A stretch of DNA of 64,000 nucleotides from Paenirhizobium selenitireducens ATCC BAA-1503 (GTDB taxonomy: Bacteria > Pseudomonadota > Alphaproteobacteria > Rhizobiales > Rhizobiaceae), in NCBI RefSeq assembly GCF_000518785.1, contig NZ_JAEG01000007.1:62001-126000 (forward strand), given 5' to 3'. Of the stretch, positions 1-8,825 are shown in pieces. The first letter of the stretch is position 1, and each line of letters starts with the position of its first letter. The position numbers and the translations under genes were made by a program. The notes beneath the pieces are model-generated. The model searched no databases and was not told where the DNA came from. It was given only the letters and a program-made list of their open reading frames with translations.

Positions 1-424
1 CATAGCGTCGCGCCTGGCCGTTGCCGGTCACCAGGTAGAGGAAGCGGTTGTTGGTGTCGATGACGATGGTGCCCGGCTTGTGCCCGCTCTCGTAGGAGAC
101 TGTCTGCGGCAGGAAGATCGGATCGATCTGCGTGCGGATCGGCTTGTTCGCCCGGGCGGCGACGGGCTGGATCAGGCTTGCCTGCGGCGCACGGCGCTGA
201 ACCTGGCGCTGATAGGTTCGTACCTGCGGCTGCACGGCACGCGGCGCGTAGACCACCGGACGCGCCGCACCGCCGAGCTGCATGACCCAGGGGGCCGAAA
301 GGTCAGGGCTGACGATCACCGGCGGGCGCGACTGATAGCGCTCGCCGGCAAAGGCCGGCTGAGTGGCGGGAAGGGCGACGGAAAGGCCGACAAGGGCGGC
401 CAGGAAGACGGATTTCTCGAACAT
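1..424 (-). CDS. L,D-transpeptidase (YkuD/ErfK type), N-terminal part only
   Basis: The gene runs off the left edge, so only its first 141 codons are visible. It starts at an ATG read on the minus strand at 424 with a signal peptide (MFEKSVFLAALVGLSVALPA, then a cut near AFA). A proline/glutamine-rich linker follows, and the last visible residues (TIVIDTNNRFLYLV) are the beginning of a YkuD domain. Proteins of this family make 3-3 cross-links in periplasmic peptidoglycan or attach lipoproteins to it. The catalytic His/Cys motif lies outside the window, so activity cannot be judged. It is divergent from the glycosylase gene at 625. Confidence 0.8.
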   Translation of the reverse strand, partial: MFEKSVFLAALVGLSVALPATQPAFAGERYQSRPPVIVSPDLSAPWVMQLGGAARPVVYAPRAVQPQVRTYQRQVQRRAPQASLIQPVAARANKPIRTQIDPIFLPQTVSYESGHKPGTIVIDTNNRFLYLVTGNGQARRY

Positions 425-624
425 CGGACGACTCGCTACATGGGACCGAGGAGGCAAGCCTGGATTGGCTCTGGGGTCCGATCGTGCCAGTGCCGTCGCG
501 ACAATTGGTAAATGCCTGTTCATGAAAATGCCGCCGTGCGCGTAAACCTTTCATCAGGGTTAGCGGTCCGTTTGGAAAAACAGTGAACAAATGGTAAACG
601 AGACGCGGACAGCAAAGGGAATCG

Positions 625-1260
625 ATGTGCATGGAAAAGACGGGGCTGATCACCGGCGAGGATGGACTGGACCGCTGCTTCTGGCACGGGGGGCTCGAGG
701 ACTACCGCCGCTACCACAACGAGGAATGGGGTCGTCCGGTCACCGATGACATCAGGCTCTTCGAGAAGATCTGCCTCGAAGGTTTCCAGTCGGGCCTCTC
801 ATGGCTGACGATCCTCCGCAAACGCGAGAATTTCCGCGCGGCCTTTGCCGGCTTCGATTTCCACCGGGTCGCCCTGTTCGATGACGACGACATTGCCCGC
901 TGCCTTGCCGATACCGGCATCGTGCGCCACCGCGGCAAGATCGTCTCGACCATCAACAATGCCCGCCATGCGGTCGATCTAAAGACGGAATTCGGATCGC
1001 TTTCGCGCTATTTCTGGAGCTTCGAACCGACGCCTGAAGAGCGGCCGGCGCGCATGGACTATGCGACGCTCAGGGCCAACCCGACCTCGCCGACCTCGGC
1101 GCGCCTGTCCAAGGACCTGAAGAAGCGTGGCTGGTCCTTCGTCGGGCCGACCACCGTCTACGCCTTCATGCAGGCCATGGGCCTGGTCAACGACCATATC
1201 GAAGGCTGTTGCTGCCGCAGCCGGGTCGAGACGATGCGGACGCAGTTCGTCCGGCCATAG
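625..1260 (+). CDS. tag: DNA-3-methyladenine glycosylase I
   Basis: 211 residues, the usual size of Tag. It removes 3-methyladenine from alkylated DNA and starts base excision repair in the cytoplasm. Visible family signatures are the N-terminal RCFWHGG and YHNEEWGRPV blocks, the EGFQSGLSWLTILRKRENFR helix-hairpin region and the C-terminal GPTTVYAFMQAMGLVNDH, with His/Cys positions (CFWH near the start, DHIEGCCC at the end) that match the zinc-binding site of Tag. An alternative ATG lies two codons downstream. It is convergent with a paralogous gene only 11 bases away. Confidence 0.93.
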   Translation: MCMEKTGLITGEDGLDRCFWHGGLEDYRRYHNEEWGRPVTDDIRLFEKICLEGFQSGLSWLTILRKRENFRAAFAGFDFHRVALFDDDDIARCLADTGIVRHRGKIVSTINNARHAVDLKTEFGSLSRYFWSFEPTPEERPARMDYATLRANPTSPTSARLSKDLKKRGWSFVGPTTVYAFMQAMGLVNDHIEGCCCRSRVETMRTQFVRP

Positions 1261-1271
1261 GCGCGGGACCC

Positions 1272-1940
1272 TCAGTCGATGCTGATGCCCAGCACCCGGC
1301 TGATTTCCGTCAGCGAACGGCCGGATTGCGCCCGCCAGGTGTTGAAGGCCGCCTGCACGGCGACCTTGTCCTTGGCCGAGGAGGGCGCCTTGTCGACCAC
1401 GCCCTCGGCGATCAGCCGGTTCACCACGCTTTGCGACAGGATAAAACTGTCAATTCCGGCAAAACGGAGGAAGTACTGGCCGGTATTGCCGCCGAGCCGC
1501 GAGCCGCGCTTTTTCAGCAGGTCGAGAAGCGCCATGTAATTTTCGGTCGGCCAATCGGCGAAGAAACGCGCGGCGCTGCCGTGCTCTCGGGCCAGGTCCG
1601 ACAGAAAGACGGCGTTCTCCTGTACCGAGCGGATCTTTTGTCCGTGCCGAACGATGCGGGTATCGGAAACCAGCCGTTCGAAATCCTCGTCGTGCAGCAT
1701 GGCAGAGCGGCCGATGTCGAAGCCGCCGAAGGCCGCCTCGAAACCGGGCCACATGGCCTCGACGACCTTCCAGTTGAAGCCGGACTGAAAGATGCACCGG
1801 GTCATGGTGGCGAGGAATCGATCATCCGGCGTGGCGGCGATCTCGTCTCGTGTCTTCGGATATTGCAGCGCCGCTTCCACCGCCGCATCCCCGCCCTTGC
1901 GATCGGCGGCAATTTTCCAGATCTCGTCGAACGAACGCAT
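1272..1940 (-). CDS. Tag-family DNA glycosylase-like protein
   Basis: 222 residues with the same overall order of motifs as the neighbouring Tag protein: FQSGFNWKVVEAMWPGFEAA corresponds to the Tag FQSGLSWLTILRKRE region, followed by DTRIVRHGQKIRSV and a GNTGQYFLRFAGIDSF region. It lacks the N-terminal Cys-Trp-His zinc ligand block and the C-terminal cysteine cluster. I read it as a divergent member of the 3-methyladenine glycosylase superfamily, probably without the structural zinc. It may act on other alkylated bases; substrate is unknown. It overlaps nothing and precedes the HAD gene at 1955 on the same strand. Confidence 0.8.
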   Translation of the reverse strand: MRSFDEIWKIAADRKGGDAAVEAALQYPKTRDEIAATPDDRFLATMTRCIFQSGFNWKVVEAMWPGFEAAFGGFDIGRSAMLHDEDFERLVSDTRIVRHGQKIRSVQENAVFLSDLAREHGSAARFFADWPTENYMALLDLLKKRGSRLGGNTGQYFLRFAGIDSFILSQSVVNRLIAEGVVDKAPSSAKDKVAVQAAFNTWRAQSGRSLTEISRVLGISID

Positions 1941-1954
1941 CTCTCACTCCACCT

Positions 1955-2662
1955 TTATCTGCCGATTTCCTGGATGAGCGGGAGCAGTTCGCCGAGATGG
2001 GCGATTTCGCGAAAGCGCGGCGCCTCCGTCGGTTTTTCCACGCGCTCCAGGATCCAGGTCAGTTCATGCGGCACGAACACGCCCCAGGCGCCGGTGGCGA
2101 TCGCCGGAACGATGTCCGATTTCAGCGAATTGCCGATCATCATCGCCCGTTCCGGTCCGTCGGCGGTCTTGCCGAAGATGCGGCGATAGGTAGTCGCCGA
2201 TTTGTCCGAGACGATCTCCACCGCGTCGAAATAGTCGCCGAGCCCCGACTGGGCAAGCTTGCGCTCCTGGTCGAACAGGTCGCCCTTGGTGATCAGCACC
2301 AGATAATAGTCGCCGGCAAGCGCTTCCAGCGTCTCGCGCGCATGCGGCATGGTCTCGACGGGATGACTGAGCAGGTCGCGGCCGATCGACAGGATCTCGC
2401 CGATGATCTGCGTCGGCACGCGGCCCTCGGTCACCTCCAGTGCCGTCTCGATCATCGACAGGGTGAAGCCCTTGATGCCGAAACCATAATGCGAAAGGTT
2501 GCGCTTTTCCGCCTCGAGCAGGCGCTGAGAAATGTGCTCGCCTTCGGCGAAGTCGGCGAGCAGGCCGCGGAAATGCTCTTCCGTCAGCCGATAGAACTGT
2601 TCGTTCTGCCAGAGCGTGTCGTCGGCGTCGAAGCCGATCACGGTGAGGGGGCGGGTATTCAT
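1955..2662 (-). CDS. HAD-superfamily hydrolase
   Basis: 235 residues if started at the ATG read at 2662 (MNTRPLTVIGFDADDTLW); an upstream in-frame start at 2728 would add a low-complexity leader and is less likely. The DADDTLW motif is the HAD nucleophile motif I, LITKGD is motif II, and GNSLKSDI is motif IV with the acidic metal ligand. The family dephosphorylates small phospho-metabolites in the cytoplasm. The substrate cannot be told from sequence. It may be co-transcribed with the downstream glycosylase-like gene, 14 bases away. Confidence 0.88.
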   Translation of the reverse strand: MNTRPLTVIGFDADDTLWQNEQFYRLTEEHFRGLLADFAEGEHISQRLLEAEKRNLSHYGFGIKGFTLSMIETALEVTEGRVPTQIIGEILSIGRDLLSHPVETMPHARETLEALAGDYYLVLITKGDLFDQERKLAQSGLGDYFDAVEIVSDKSATTYRRIFGKTADGPERAMMIGNSLKSDIVPAIATGAWGVFVPHELTWILERVEKPTEAPRFREIAHLGELLPLIQEIGR

Positions 2663-2797
2663 GCACGTCTCTCTGTTGGGACCGGACGCTGGCAAAATAG
2701 CGCCTTCGTTCGCCGAAGGCGAGGCCATGGAGCAGGCCGGAAAGCCGCCGCCTCAGACTTCGCATTTCGGGCTGGATCTTCCACTCGCGTTACAAGA

Positions 2798-2819
2798 ACG
2801 CCGCCCGAGGGGGCGGCGT
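2798..2819 (-). terminator. Hairpin terminator downstream of the DUF305 gene
   Basis: Perfect 9-bp inverted repeat (ACGCCGCCC / GGGCGGCGT) around a 4-base loop. Read on the minus strand it is followed by TTCTTG, so it can end transcription of the DUF305 gene. Confidence 0.6.
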
Positions 2820-2883
2820 CCATGCCGAAAAATCGAGCCGGATGGACGCCCGACAATGCGTCAGGCTTGCCCTTGGCAGTGGA

Positions 2884-3264
2884 TCACTGGCCGTGCTTGG
2901 CCAACCATTCCTTCATCATGGCGATCTCGCCCTCCTGGGCCTTGATCACCCCTTCGGCGAGCTTGCGGATTTCCGCATCCTTGCCGTATTGCAGCTGGAT
3001 CTTGGCCATGTCGATCGCCCCCTGGTGATGGGGGATCATGCCGCGAACGAAGTCGACATCGGCATTGCCGGAAAATTCGATCGCCATGTCGGAGTGCATC
3101 TTGCCGTTGGCCTTAGCGAAGGCGACGCTGGACGGACCCTGGTCGCCGACCGGCTGGCTCATGTCCATGGTTGCGGTGTGGCCTTCGTGGCTGGTGCTGT
3201 CCTGGGCGGAAGCAACAGTGGCGAGAAGAACGGCGGATGCGGTGAAGAGTGCTTTGATAAGCAT
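2884..3264 (-). CDS. Secreted DUF305 protein
   Basis: 126 residues starting at the ATG read at 3264. There is a clear signal peptide (MLIKALFTASAVLLATVASA) followed by a His/Met-rich segment (HEGHTATMDMS) and the DUF305 core with MIPHHQGAIDMA. DUF305 proteins are periplasmic four-helix proteins often found near copper and heavy-metal genes; the twin-His motif is the conserved feature. The gene lies 71 bases downstream of another His/Met-rich secreted protein on the same strand, suggesting a small metal-related operon. Function is inferred from family context only. Confidence 0.85.
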   Translation of the reverse strand: MLIKALFTASAVLLATVASAQDSTSHEGHTATMDMSQPVGDQGPSSVAFAKANGKMHSDMAIEFSGNADVDFVRGMIPHHQGAIDMAKIQLQYGKDAEIRKLAEGVIKAQEGEIAMMKEWLAKHGQ

Positions 3265-3335
3265 GGGTTTTCCTTTGTCTTTGAGACGGAATTCAGGTTT
3301 CGGCGACAGGCGCCGTGTATGCGTAACCGGGATTG

Positions 3336-3725
3336 TCAGACGCGGGGAGGGGGATCGAGCGGCGCGGCTGGCCAGGAGGAAAAGGCGATGGTGACCGTCG
3401 GCGCTTCGGCAGCGCGGGGCTGCTCGCCGGAAGCCGCAATCCTGAGATCGGCCGGCAAGGTCAGGCAGGCGGCGCAATGCGGGGTGTGATCCGTCTTGCC
3501 GGGATGCGGACAATCGGTATTCGCCTGATCGGCAACAGCGATCATCTTCGCTTCGGACTGCATCGCGGCGCCATGCATGGCATGACCGCCGGCGGCCGGT
3601 TCGACGGCGACGCTTGCGACGACAACATCCGCACCGGCCGGCATCGCCCACGCCATGCCGGTGAACGGCATGGCGCCATAGGCCAGGGCGGCAAGGACAA
3701 GCAGGGTGCGGATCAGCGATCTCAT
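3336..3725 (-). CDS. Small secreted His/Cys/Met-rich protein
   Basis: 129 residues from the ATG read at 3725 (an upstream start at 3761 would place charged residues before the signal peptide). It begins with a hydrophobic signal (LIRTLLVLAALAYGAMPF), then HAMHGAAMQ and a cysteine/histidine cluster CPHPGKTDHTPHCAACL, and ends proline-rich. The pattern resembles DUF2946-type secreted proteins linked to copper handling, but I cannot assign it firmly. Same strand as, and just upstream of, the DUF305 gene. Confidence 0.6.
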   Translation of the reverse strand: MRSLIRTLLVLAALAYGAMPFTGMAWAMPAGADVVVASVAVEPAAGGHAMHGAAMQSEAKMIAVADQANTDCPHPGKTDHTPHCAACLTLPADLRIAASGEQPRAAEAPTVTIAFSSWPAAPLDPPPRV

Positions 3726-3803
3726 GGCGCCGAAGGTTAAGCGTGATTTCGTCGAAAGCAAGGCCGGTCCAGATTTCGTGATGGCCTACCCTTCTCAAGG
3801 GGC

Positions 3804-4559
3804 TCAGGCGGCAATGACCTTGTGCACGATCCGGTAGTTCCGGTTTTCCTCGCCGAGCGGCACGACCGGCCAGTCCCATTCGGCGCCATGCGGGGGAACC
3901 GCGACCCCATGCAGCAGGTCGATCCGTTCGTGAAGGTGCCCGGTCCTGTCGATCAGCTCATAGGCGATGTCGGTGAGCAGACAGGTCGGTGCCGGCAAGC
4001 CGGCCAGCCCGTCGAGATGGGCGCGGATCAGTCGCGGCAGCGCGTCTGCCGGCATCCGCCCCTCCATCTCCCGTTCCAGCCGCTTCTTGGCGCCTATGCC
4101 GATCTGCGACAGAAGATTGGCCGAGACCACGAAATCGAGATAGGGCACCTGCCGCAGGAAGCCGAGGGGATCGGGCTCGCCGCCGGCCGCCAGCGCGTCA
4201 TAGCCGGAAAGATCGCGCTCGATCAGCCGGACATTCTTCAGGCCCTTCGACGCGAGCCACATCCGCACGCTCGCCAGATGGACGAGATCGACCAGCACGA
4301 CCGTGTCGAAGGCACGGGAAAGCGCGATGATCGGTACGTCGCGCAACAGGCCGGAGCCGAGCACCACGGCGGTGCGGCGCTGCCTGAGTTTGGCCATCGC
4401 CGCAAGGATCGCCGCCTTGCTGTTTTCCTCATGCTCCCGCCAATCGGCGGCACAACGCCCGGCGCGCGACCAGAGATTGACGGAATATCGGATGAAGGGA
4501 CGGTGGCTGGGCGCGGTCAGCGGCCAGGTCGCGGCATAGTTCAGGGCTTCGAGGATCAT
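3804..4559 (-). CDS. Hypothetical protein with methyltransferase-like Rossmann core
   Basis: 251 residues. After an N-terminal region (FIRYSVNLWSRAGRC) there is a glycine-rich strand-loop (TAVVLGSGLLRDVP) followed by VVLVDLVHLASVRMW, which looks like motifs I and II of a class I SAM-binding fold, and later YLDFVVSANLLSQIG at the motif IV position. No diagnostic catalytic motif is visible, so the assignment is to fold only. It stands alone between the secreted pair and a small RHH-type gene. Confidence 0.6.
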   Translation of the reverse strand: MILEALNYAATWPLTAPSHRPFIRYSVNLWSRAGRCAADWREHEENSKAAILAAMAKLRQRRTAVVLGSGLLRDVPIIALSRAFDTVVLVDLVHLASVRMWLASKGLKNVRLIERDLSGYDALAAGGEPDPLGFLRQVPYLDFVVSANLLSQIGIGAKKRLEREMEGRMPADALPRLIRAHLDGLAGLPAPTCLLTDIAYELIDRTGHLHERIDLLHGVAVPPHGAEWDWPVVPLGEENRNYRIVHKVIAA

Positions 4560-4592
4560 GGGTTACCGATAGATTTGCGAGCGGTGGCGCAT

Positions 4593-4787
4593 TCATAGCG
4601 GTCCTTCGCCGAGTAATGTTTCCTCAGCCTTGCCCGCGTTTTCCTGTCGCAAACTTTCTTCGCGCGAAATCCGGGCGATGAGGACGTCAACCAGATAAGC
4701 CTCAAGGCTCATGCCCGCCGCGGCCGCATGCCGCTCATGCCCGGCATGCATTTCGTCCGGCATGTCGATCGTCATCTGCCTGTTCAT
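4593..4787 (-). CDS. Small ribbon-helix-helix protein, antitoxin-like
   Basis: 64 residues starting at MNRQMTIDMPDEMH (ATG read at 4787). The short beta strand followed by an AAAAGMSLEAYLVDVLI helix is the pattern of ribbon-helix-helix antitoxins such as the FitA/VapB type. No toxin gene (PIN or RelE type) is next to it, so it is either an orphan antitoxin or a small DNA-binding regulator. Divergent from hisS with about 130 bases between the starts. Confidence 0.5.
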   Translation of the reverse strand: MNRQMTIDMPDEMHAGHERHAAAAGMSLEAYLVDVLIARISREESLRQENAGKAEETLLGEGPL

Positions 4788-4919
4788 CGGCCGACCCCTC
4801 GTTTGGCCAAGAATATACCACCCGTTCGCCCTGCCTTCCAGCCTTCGCCCTTGCCGCCAAAACCTTGATCCTCTAAGACACCGACACATTTCAAAACGAA
4901 GAAATCCGGTGCCCGCATC

Positions 4920-6590
4920 ATGAGCGAAAAGACCAAGAAGCCGCAGAAACTGAGAGCCCGCCTGCCGCGCGGCTTCGTCGATCGCGAGGCGGCCGACATT
5001 CGTGCGGTCAACGAGATGACGGCGAAGATCCGCGAAGTCTACGAGCGCTATGGTTTCGACCCGGTCGAGACGCCGCTGTTCGAATATACCGATGCGCTCG
5101 GCAAGTTCCTGCCCGATGCCGACCGGCCGAACGAGGGCGTCTTCTCGCTGATGGACGACGACGAGCAGTGGATGTCGCTGCGCTATGACCTCACCGCGCC
5201 GCTCGCCCGCCATGTCGCGGAAAATTTCAACGAGATCCAGCTGCCCTACCGCACCTATCGCGCCGGCTATGTCTTCCGCAACGAAAAGCCCGGCCCCGGC
5301 CGCTTCCGCCAGTTCATGCAGTTCGACGCGGATTCGGTCGGCGCGCCGGGCGTCCAGTCGGACGCCGAGATGTGCATGATGATGGCCGACACCATGGAAG
5401 CGCTCGGCATCAAGCGCGGCGACTACGTCATCCGGGTGAACAACCGCAAGGTTCTCGACGGCGTGATGGAGGCAATCGGCCTCGGCGGCGAGGAGAACGC
5501 CGGCCGTCGGCTGAATGTGCTGCGGGCGATCGACAAGCTGGACAAGTTTGGCCCGGAAGGCGTGAAGCTGCTGCTTGGCGAAGGCCGCAAAGACGAGTCT
5601 GGCGACTTCACCAAAGGTGCGGGGCTTGATGCCGATACGATTGATATCCTAGTTGAGACTATTGCGTTTGAAGAACTAACCGAACCTATGGTCGGAGCAG
5701 ATTCGGTCGATTTCCCAAACCCTTACTATTACCCGCCGCGAGGTTGGTCGGAACAACAGAAATCTGAATGCGGTAGGTTAATAGAATTAAACAAAAGTGG
5801 TAGGGCTCGGTCTCCTCACCCATTCTGGTACTATTTGGGCTTGGTCGCGCTCCTCTATGAGCTGAATGACAGTCTTGTAGAGGCTCTGACAGAGCTGGAG
5901 CTAATTGCTGATCTAGTTATCGGATCTGGCTATGACGATCGAGTGAAGCTTGACCCCTCATGTGTCCGCGGCCTCGAATACTACACCGGCCCGGTCTACG
6001 AAGCCGAACTGACCTTCGACGTCACCAACGAGAAGGGCGAAAAGGTCGTCTTCGGCTCGGTCGGTGGCGGCGGGCGTTATGACGGGCTCGTCTCGCGTTT
6101 CATGGGGCAGCCGGTTCCGGCCACGGGCTTCTCCATCGGCGTCTCGCGCCTGATGACGGCGCTGAAGAACCTCGGCAAGCTCGGCGCGGACGAGGTCCTG
6201 GCGCCGGTACTCGTCACCGTCATGGACGGCGACGTCGAGAGCATGGGCCGCTATCAGCGCTTCACCCAGGCGCTGCGCAACGAAGGCATCCGCGCCGAAA
6301 TGTACCAGGGCAACTGGAAGAAGTTCGGCAACCAGCTGAAATATGCCGACCGCCGCGGCTCGCCGATCGCCATCATTCAGGGCGGCGACGAGCGTGCGCA
6401 AGGCGTGGTGCAGATCAAGGACCTGATCGAGGGCAAGCGCCTGTCGGGCGAGATCACCGACAATGCCGAATGGCGCGAGGCCCGCGTCGCGCAGGACGTC
6501 GTGCCGGAAGCCGACCTCGTCGCCAAGGTCATGGAAATCCTCGAGGCCCAGGCGGAAGATCGTCGTCGGGCAAAGCAGGCCGATGTCTGA
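4920..6590 (+). CDS. hisS: Histidyl-tRNA synthetase with atypical internal block
   Basis: 556 residues, class II synthetase that charges tRNA-His in the cytoplasm. Visible motifs: motif 2 ([20 protein letters not shown]), the histidine-binding RGLEYYTG, and motif 3 (GFSIGVSRL), followed by an anticodon-binding domain. Residues about 237-349 (bases about 5628-5966) differ from the rest: hand-counted 60-base lines are 43% G+C against over 60% in the flanks, and codons rare in high-GC genes appear (CTA at 5649 and 5676, TTA at 5778 and 5787). This block replaces the insertion domain between motif 2 and RGLEYYTG and makes the protein roughly 50 residues longer than the rhizobial form as I remember it. 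Reading frame is intact across both borders. Upstream of hisZ-hisG. Confidence 0.95.
   Translation: MSEKTKKPQKLRARLPRGFVDREAADIRAVNEMTAKIREVYERYGFDPVETPLFEYTDALGKFLPDADRPNEGVFSLMDDDEQWMSLRYDLTAPLARHVAENFNEIQLPYRTYRAGYVFRNEKPGPGRFRQFMQFDADSVGAPGVQSDAEMCMMMADTMEALGIKRGDYVIRVNNRKVLDGVMEAIGLGGEENAGRRLNVLRAIDKLDKFGPEGVKLLLGEGRKDESGDFTKGAGLDADTIDILVETIAFEELTEPMVGADSVDFPNPYYYPPRGWSEQQKSECGRLIELNKSGRARSPHPFWYYLGLVALLYELNDSLVEALTELELIADLVIGSGYDDRVKLDPSCVRGLEYYTGPVYEAELTFDVTNEKGEKVVFGSVGGGGRYDGLVSRFMGQPVPATGFSIGVSRLMTALKNLGKLGADEVLAPVLVTVMDGDVESMGRYQRFTQALRNEGIRAEMYQGNWKKFGNQLKYADRRGSPIAIIQGGDERAQGVVQIKDLIEGKRLSGEITDNAEWREARVAQDVVPEADLVAKVMEILEAQAEDRRRAKQADV
5628..5966 (+). other. Low-GC, atypical-codon block inside hisS
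   Basis: In-frame segment whose composition changes sharply at both ends. It encodes aromatic- and acid-rich sequence ([27 protein letters not shown]) that has no counterpart in my memory of rhizobial HisS, then rejoins the family at DDRVKLDPS. It covers the catalytic insertion domain. Interpreted as an imported domain by homologous recombination; borders are estimates to within about 15 bases. Confidence 0.7.
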
Positions 6591-7007
6591 GATCGCGGCT
6601 TTTCCCCTCCCCAACCCTCCCCACAGGGGGGAGGGGGCCGGTCGGCGCTTGCCGCGAATGTCGGGGATTTCCTGCGCGCGAGGAGTGTCTGGCGGCATGC
6701 CGAGCCGCTACCCCCCTCTGCCCTGCCGGGCATCTCTCCCACAAGGGGGGAGATCGGTTGCCGCCTGCCGCTCGGTCCTCGCTAGACCCGGTGCCGGCTT
6801 GGTCGCTACTTCTGCCTTCAGCGACGGTGCGATTGACGGTGGGTCTCTTCCTTGCGCCGAGGGGTCGGTTTTGGCCGATCTCCCCCCTTGTGGGGGAGAT
6901 GCCCGGCAGGGCAGAGGGGGGCGGTCTCGTGCCTTCGCGTCAATCTCTCCTGTTGTGCCAAGGGTCGAGGCGACGAAAAGCTTTGCCTCGAAGACGAGAG
7001 CCGTCCC
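6591..7007. repeat. Intergenic repeat cluster between hisS and hisZ
   Basis: 417 bases with no gene. It holds a partial palindrome at 6604-6637 and two near-identical 45-base elements in opposite orientation at 6711-6757 and 6877-6921. Their core reads CTGCCCTGCCGGGCATCT with a CACAAGGGGGGAGAT arm. The same element occurs twice more at 17142-17308. This resembles the intergenic mosaic repeats (RIME type) of rhizobia. The inverted pair could fold into one large stem in the hisS-hisZ message. Confidence 0.75.
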
Positions 7008-8129
7008 ATGCCGCTGATCAACATGCCCGACTTCGCCGGAACCCTTCTCGACGAATTCGCCGCCCGCGCGACGGAGAGGGTCGACACGCCGGTGATTCAG
7101 CCCGCCGAGCCTTTTCTCGACATGGCCGGCGAGGATCTGCGCCGCCGCATCTTCATGACCGAGAACGAGCGGGGGGCAAGCCTGTGCCTGCGTCCGGAAT
7201 TCACCATTCCCGTCTGCCTGCGCCACATCGAGACCGCGACCGGCACGCCGAAGCGCTATGCCTATCTCGGCGAAGTGTTTCGCCAGCGCCGCGACGGTGC
7301 CGATGAATTCTACCAGGCCGGCATCGAGGATCTCGGCGATACCGGCATTGCCAGCGCCGACGCCCGCGCCATCGGTGACGCCCATGCCATCCTTGCCCGA
7401 CTGCTCCCCGGCCGCACGCTCGTCGTGACGCTCGGCGATCAGGCGGTGTTCGAGGCGGTGGTCAAGGCGCTCGGCCTGCCCGCCGGCTGGCAGAAGCGGC
7501 TGATCCAGGCCTTCGGCAATCCCGAACAGATCGACCAGCTGCTGAGGAAGCTCGGCAGCCCCAATCCTGTGCAGGGCCTCGATCCGGAGATCGTCGAGAT
7601 GGTGTCGAGCGGCCGCGACTGGGCGCTGATCGCCCGGATCGACGAGACCATGCAGGCGACCGGCTATTCCACCAATGCCAGCCGCTCGCCGACCGAAATC
7701 GCCAGGCGCCTGAAGGAAAAACTGGAACTGGCCGAGACCCGGCTCGACGGCGCGGCCCTGCTGCTGCTGCGCGAGTTTCTCTCGCTCGAACTGCCGCTGT
7801 CGGAAGCCTCCGCCGCGCTGGCCGGCTTTGCCGATGCCGCCGGCCTGAAGCTCGGTTCGGCCCTGTCGCGCTTCGACGAGCGCGTCGCCGCCCTTGCCAA
7901 TATCGGCCTTGATCTTACCCGGATCAATTATCGCGCCGCCTTCGGCCGTCCGCTCGACTACTATACCGGCCTGGTCTACGAGATCGGGGTCAAGGGTGAG
8001 CCGGCAGTGCTGGCCGGCGGCGGTCGTTTCGATCGTCTGCTGACCCTGCTTGGCGCGGAAAACCATATCCCGGCCGTCGGCTTCTCGCTCTGGCTCGACC
8101 GCATCGAAACGGAAAGGGCGCGCACATGA
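7008..8129 (+). CDS. hisZ: ATP phosphoribosyltransferase regulatory subunit
   Basis: 373 residues from the ATG at 7008 ([13 protein letters not shown]); the frame stays open upstream into the repeat region, which is not coding. HisZ is a catalytically inactive HisS paralogue that binds short HisG and confers histidine feedback control on the first step of histidine synthesis. HisRS-like features remain: [37 protein letters not shown] (motif 2-like), [14 protein letters not shown] and [12 protein letters not shown]. The TGA stop overlaps the hisG ATG by four bases (ATGA), so the two are translationally coupled. Confidence 0.94.
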   Translation: MPLINMPDFAGTLLDEFAARATERVDTPVIQPAEPFLDMAGEDLRRRIFMTENERGASLCLRPEFTIPVCLRHIETATGTPKRYAYLGEVFRQRRDGADEFYQAGIEDLGDTGIASADARAIGDAHAILARLLPGRTLVVTLGDQAVFEAVVKALGLPAGWQKRLIQAFGNPEQIDQLLRKLGSPNPVQGLDPEIVEMVSSGRDWALIARIDETMQATGYSTNASRSPTEIARRLKEKLELAETRLDGAALLLLREFLSLELPLSEASAALAGFADAAGLKLGSALSRFDERVAALANIGLDLTRINYRAAFGRPLDYYTGLVYEIGVKGEPAVLAGGGRFDRLLTLLGAENHIPAVGFSLWLDRIETERART

Positions 8130-8818
8130 TCACCATCGGGCTGCCCTCCAAGGGCCGGATGAAGGACGACTGCCAGGCGATCTTCGAGCGTGCCGGCATG
8201 AGGATCGTCGCCGTCGGCAATGACCGCTCCTATCGCGGTCGTGTCGAAGGCATGGACGATATCGAGATCGCCTTTCTTTCGGCCTCGGAAATCGCCCGCG
8301 AGATCGGCGCCGGCACGGTCGATTTCGGCGTGACCGGCGAAGACCTGATCCGCGAAGGGCTGGCGGAAGCCGACAAGCGGGTCGAGATCTGCGCGCGCCT
8401 GGGCTTTGGCCATGCCGACGTGGTCGTCGCCGTCCCGGAAATCTGGCTCGACGTCGACACCATGGCCGACCTTGGCGACGTTGCTGCCGAGTTCCGCACC
8501 CGCCACGGCCGCCGCCTGGCGATCGCCACCAAATACTGGCGCCTGACCCAGCAGTTCTTCTCGAGCCAGCACGGCATCCAGCTCTACCGCATCGTCGAAA
8601 GCCTCGGCGCGACGGAAGGGGCACCTGCCGCCGGCCAGGCCGACATCATCGTCGACATCACCTCGACCGGCTCGACGCTCAAGGCCAATCACCTGAAGAT
8701 CCTGTCCGACGGCGTCATCCTGAAATCCGAGGCCTGCCTGGTCCGGGCCCGCAAGCCCGAACACGAGGGCGACACCCGGGTGGCCGAGATCGTCGCGGCG
8801 GTCCGCGCGGTCTTGTGA
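8126..8818 (+). CDS. hisG: ATP phosphoribosyltransferase, short form
   Basis: 230 residues, the short HisG class that needs HisZ. It condenses ATP and PRPP in the first committed step of histidine biosynthesis. Visible signatures are the N-terminal [12 protein letters not shown], the middle [13 protein letters not shown], and the PRPP-binding loop [18 protein letters not shown]. Its start overlaps the end of hisZ. Ends eight bases before the next gene, which probably shares the transcript. Confidence 0.95.
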   Translation: MITIGLPSKGRMKDDCQAIFERAGMRIVAVGNDRSYRGRVEGMDDIEIAFLSASEIAREIGAGTVDFGVTGEDLIREGLAEADKRVEICARLGFGHADVVVAVPEIWLDVDTMADLGDVAAEFRTRHGRRLAIATKYWRLTQQFFSSQHGIQLYRIVESLGATEGAPAAGQADIIVDITSTGSTLKANHLKILSDGVILKSEACLVRARKPEHEGDTRVAEIVAAVRAVL

Positions 8819-8825
8819 GGCGGCC

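Noticed and set aside
4593..5213. 206-residue minus-strand frame overlapping hisS
   Set aside because: Only its last 64 codons, outside hisS, look like a real protein (RHH type).
5628..5966. Intein in hisS
   Set aside because: No Cys/Ser start, no terminal His-Asn and no endonuclease motif; the segment aligns with the insertion domain at its end.
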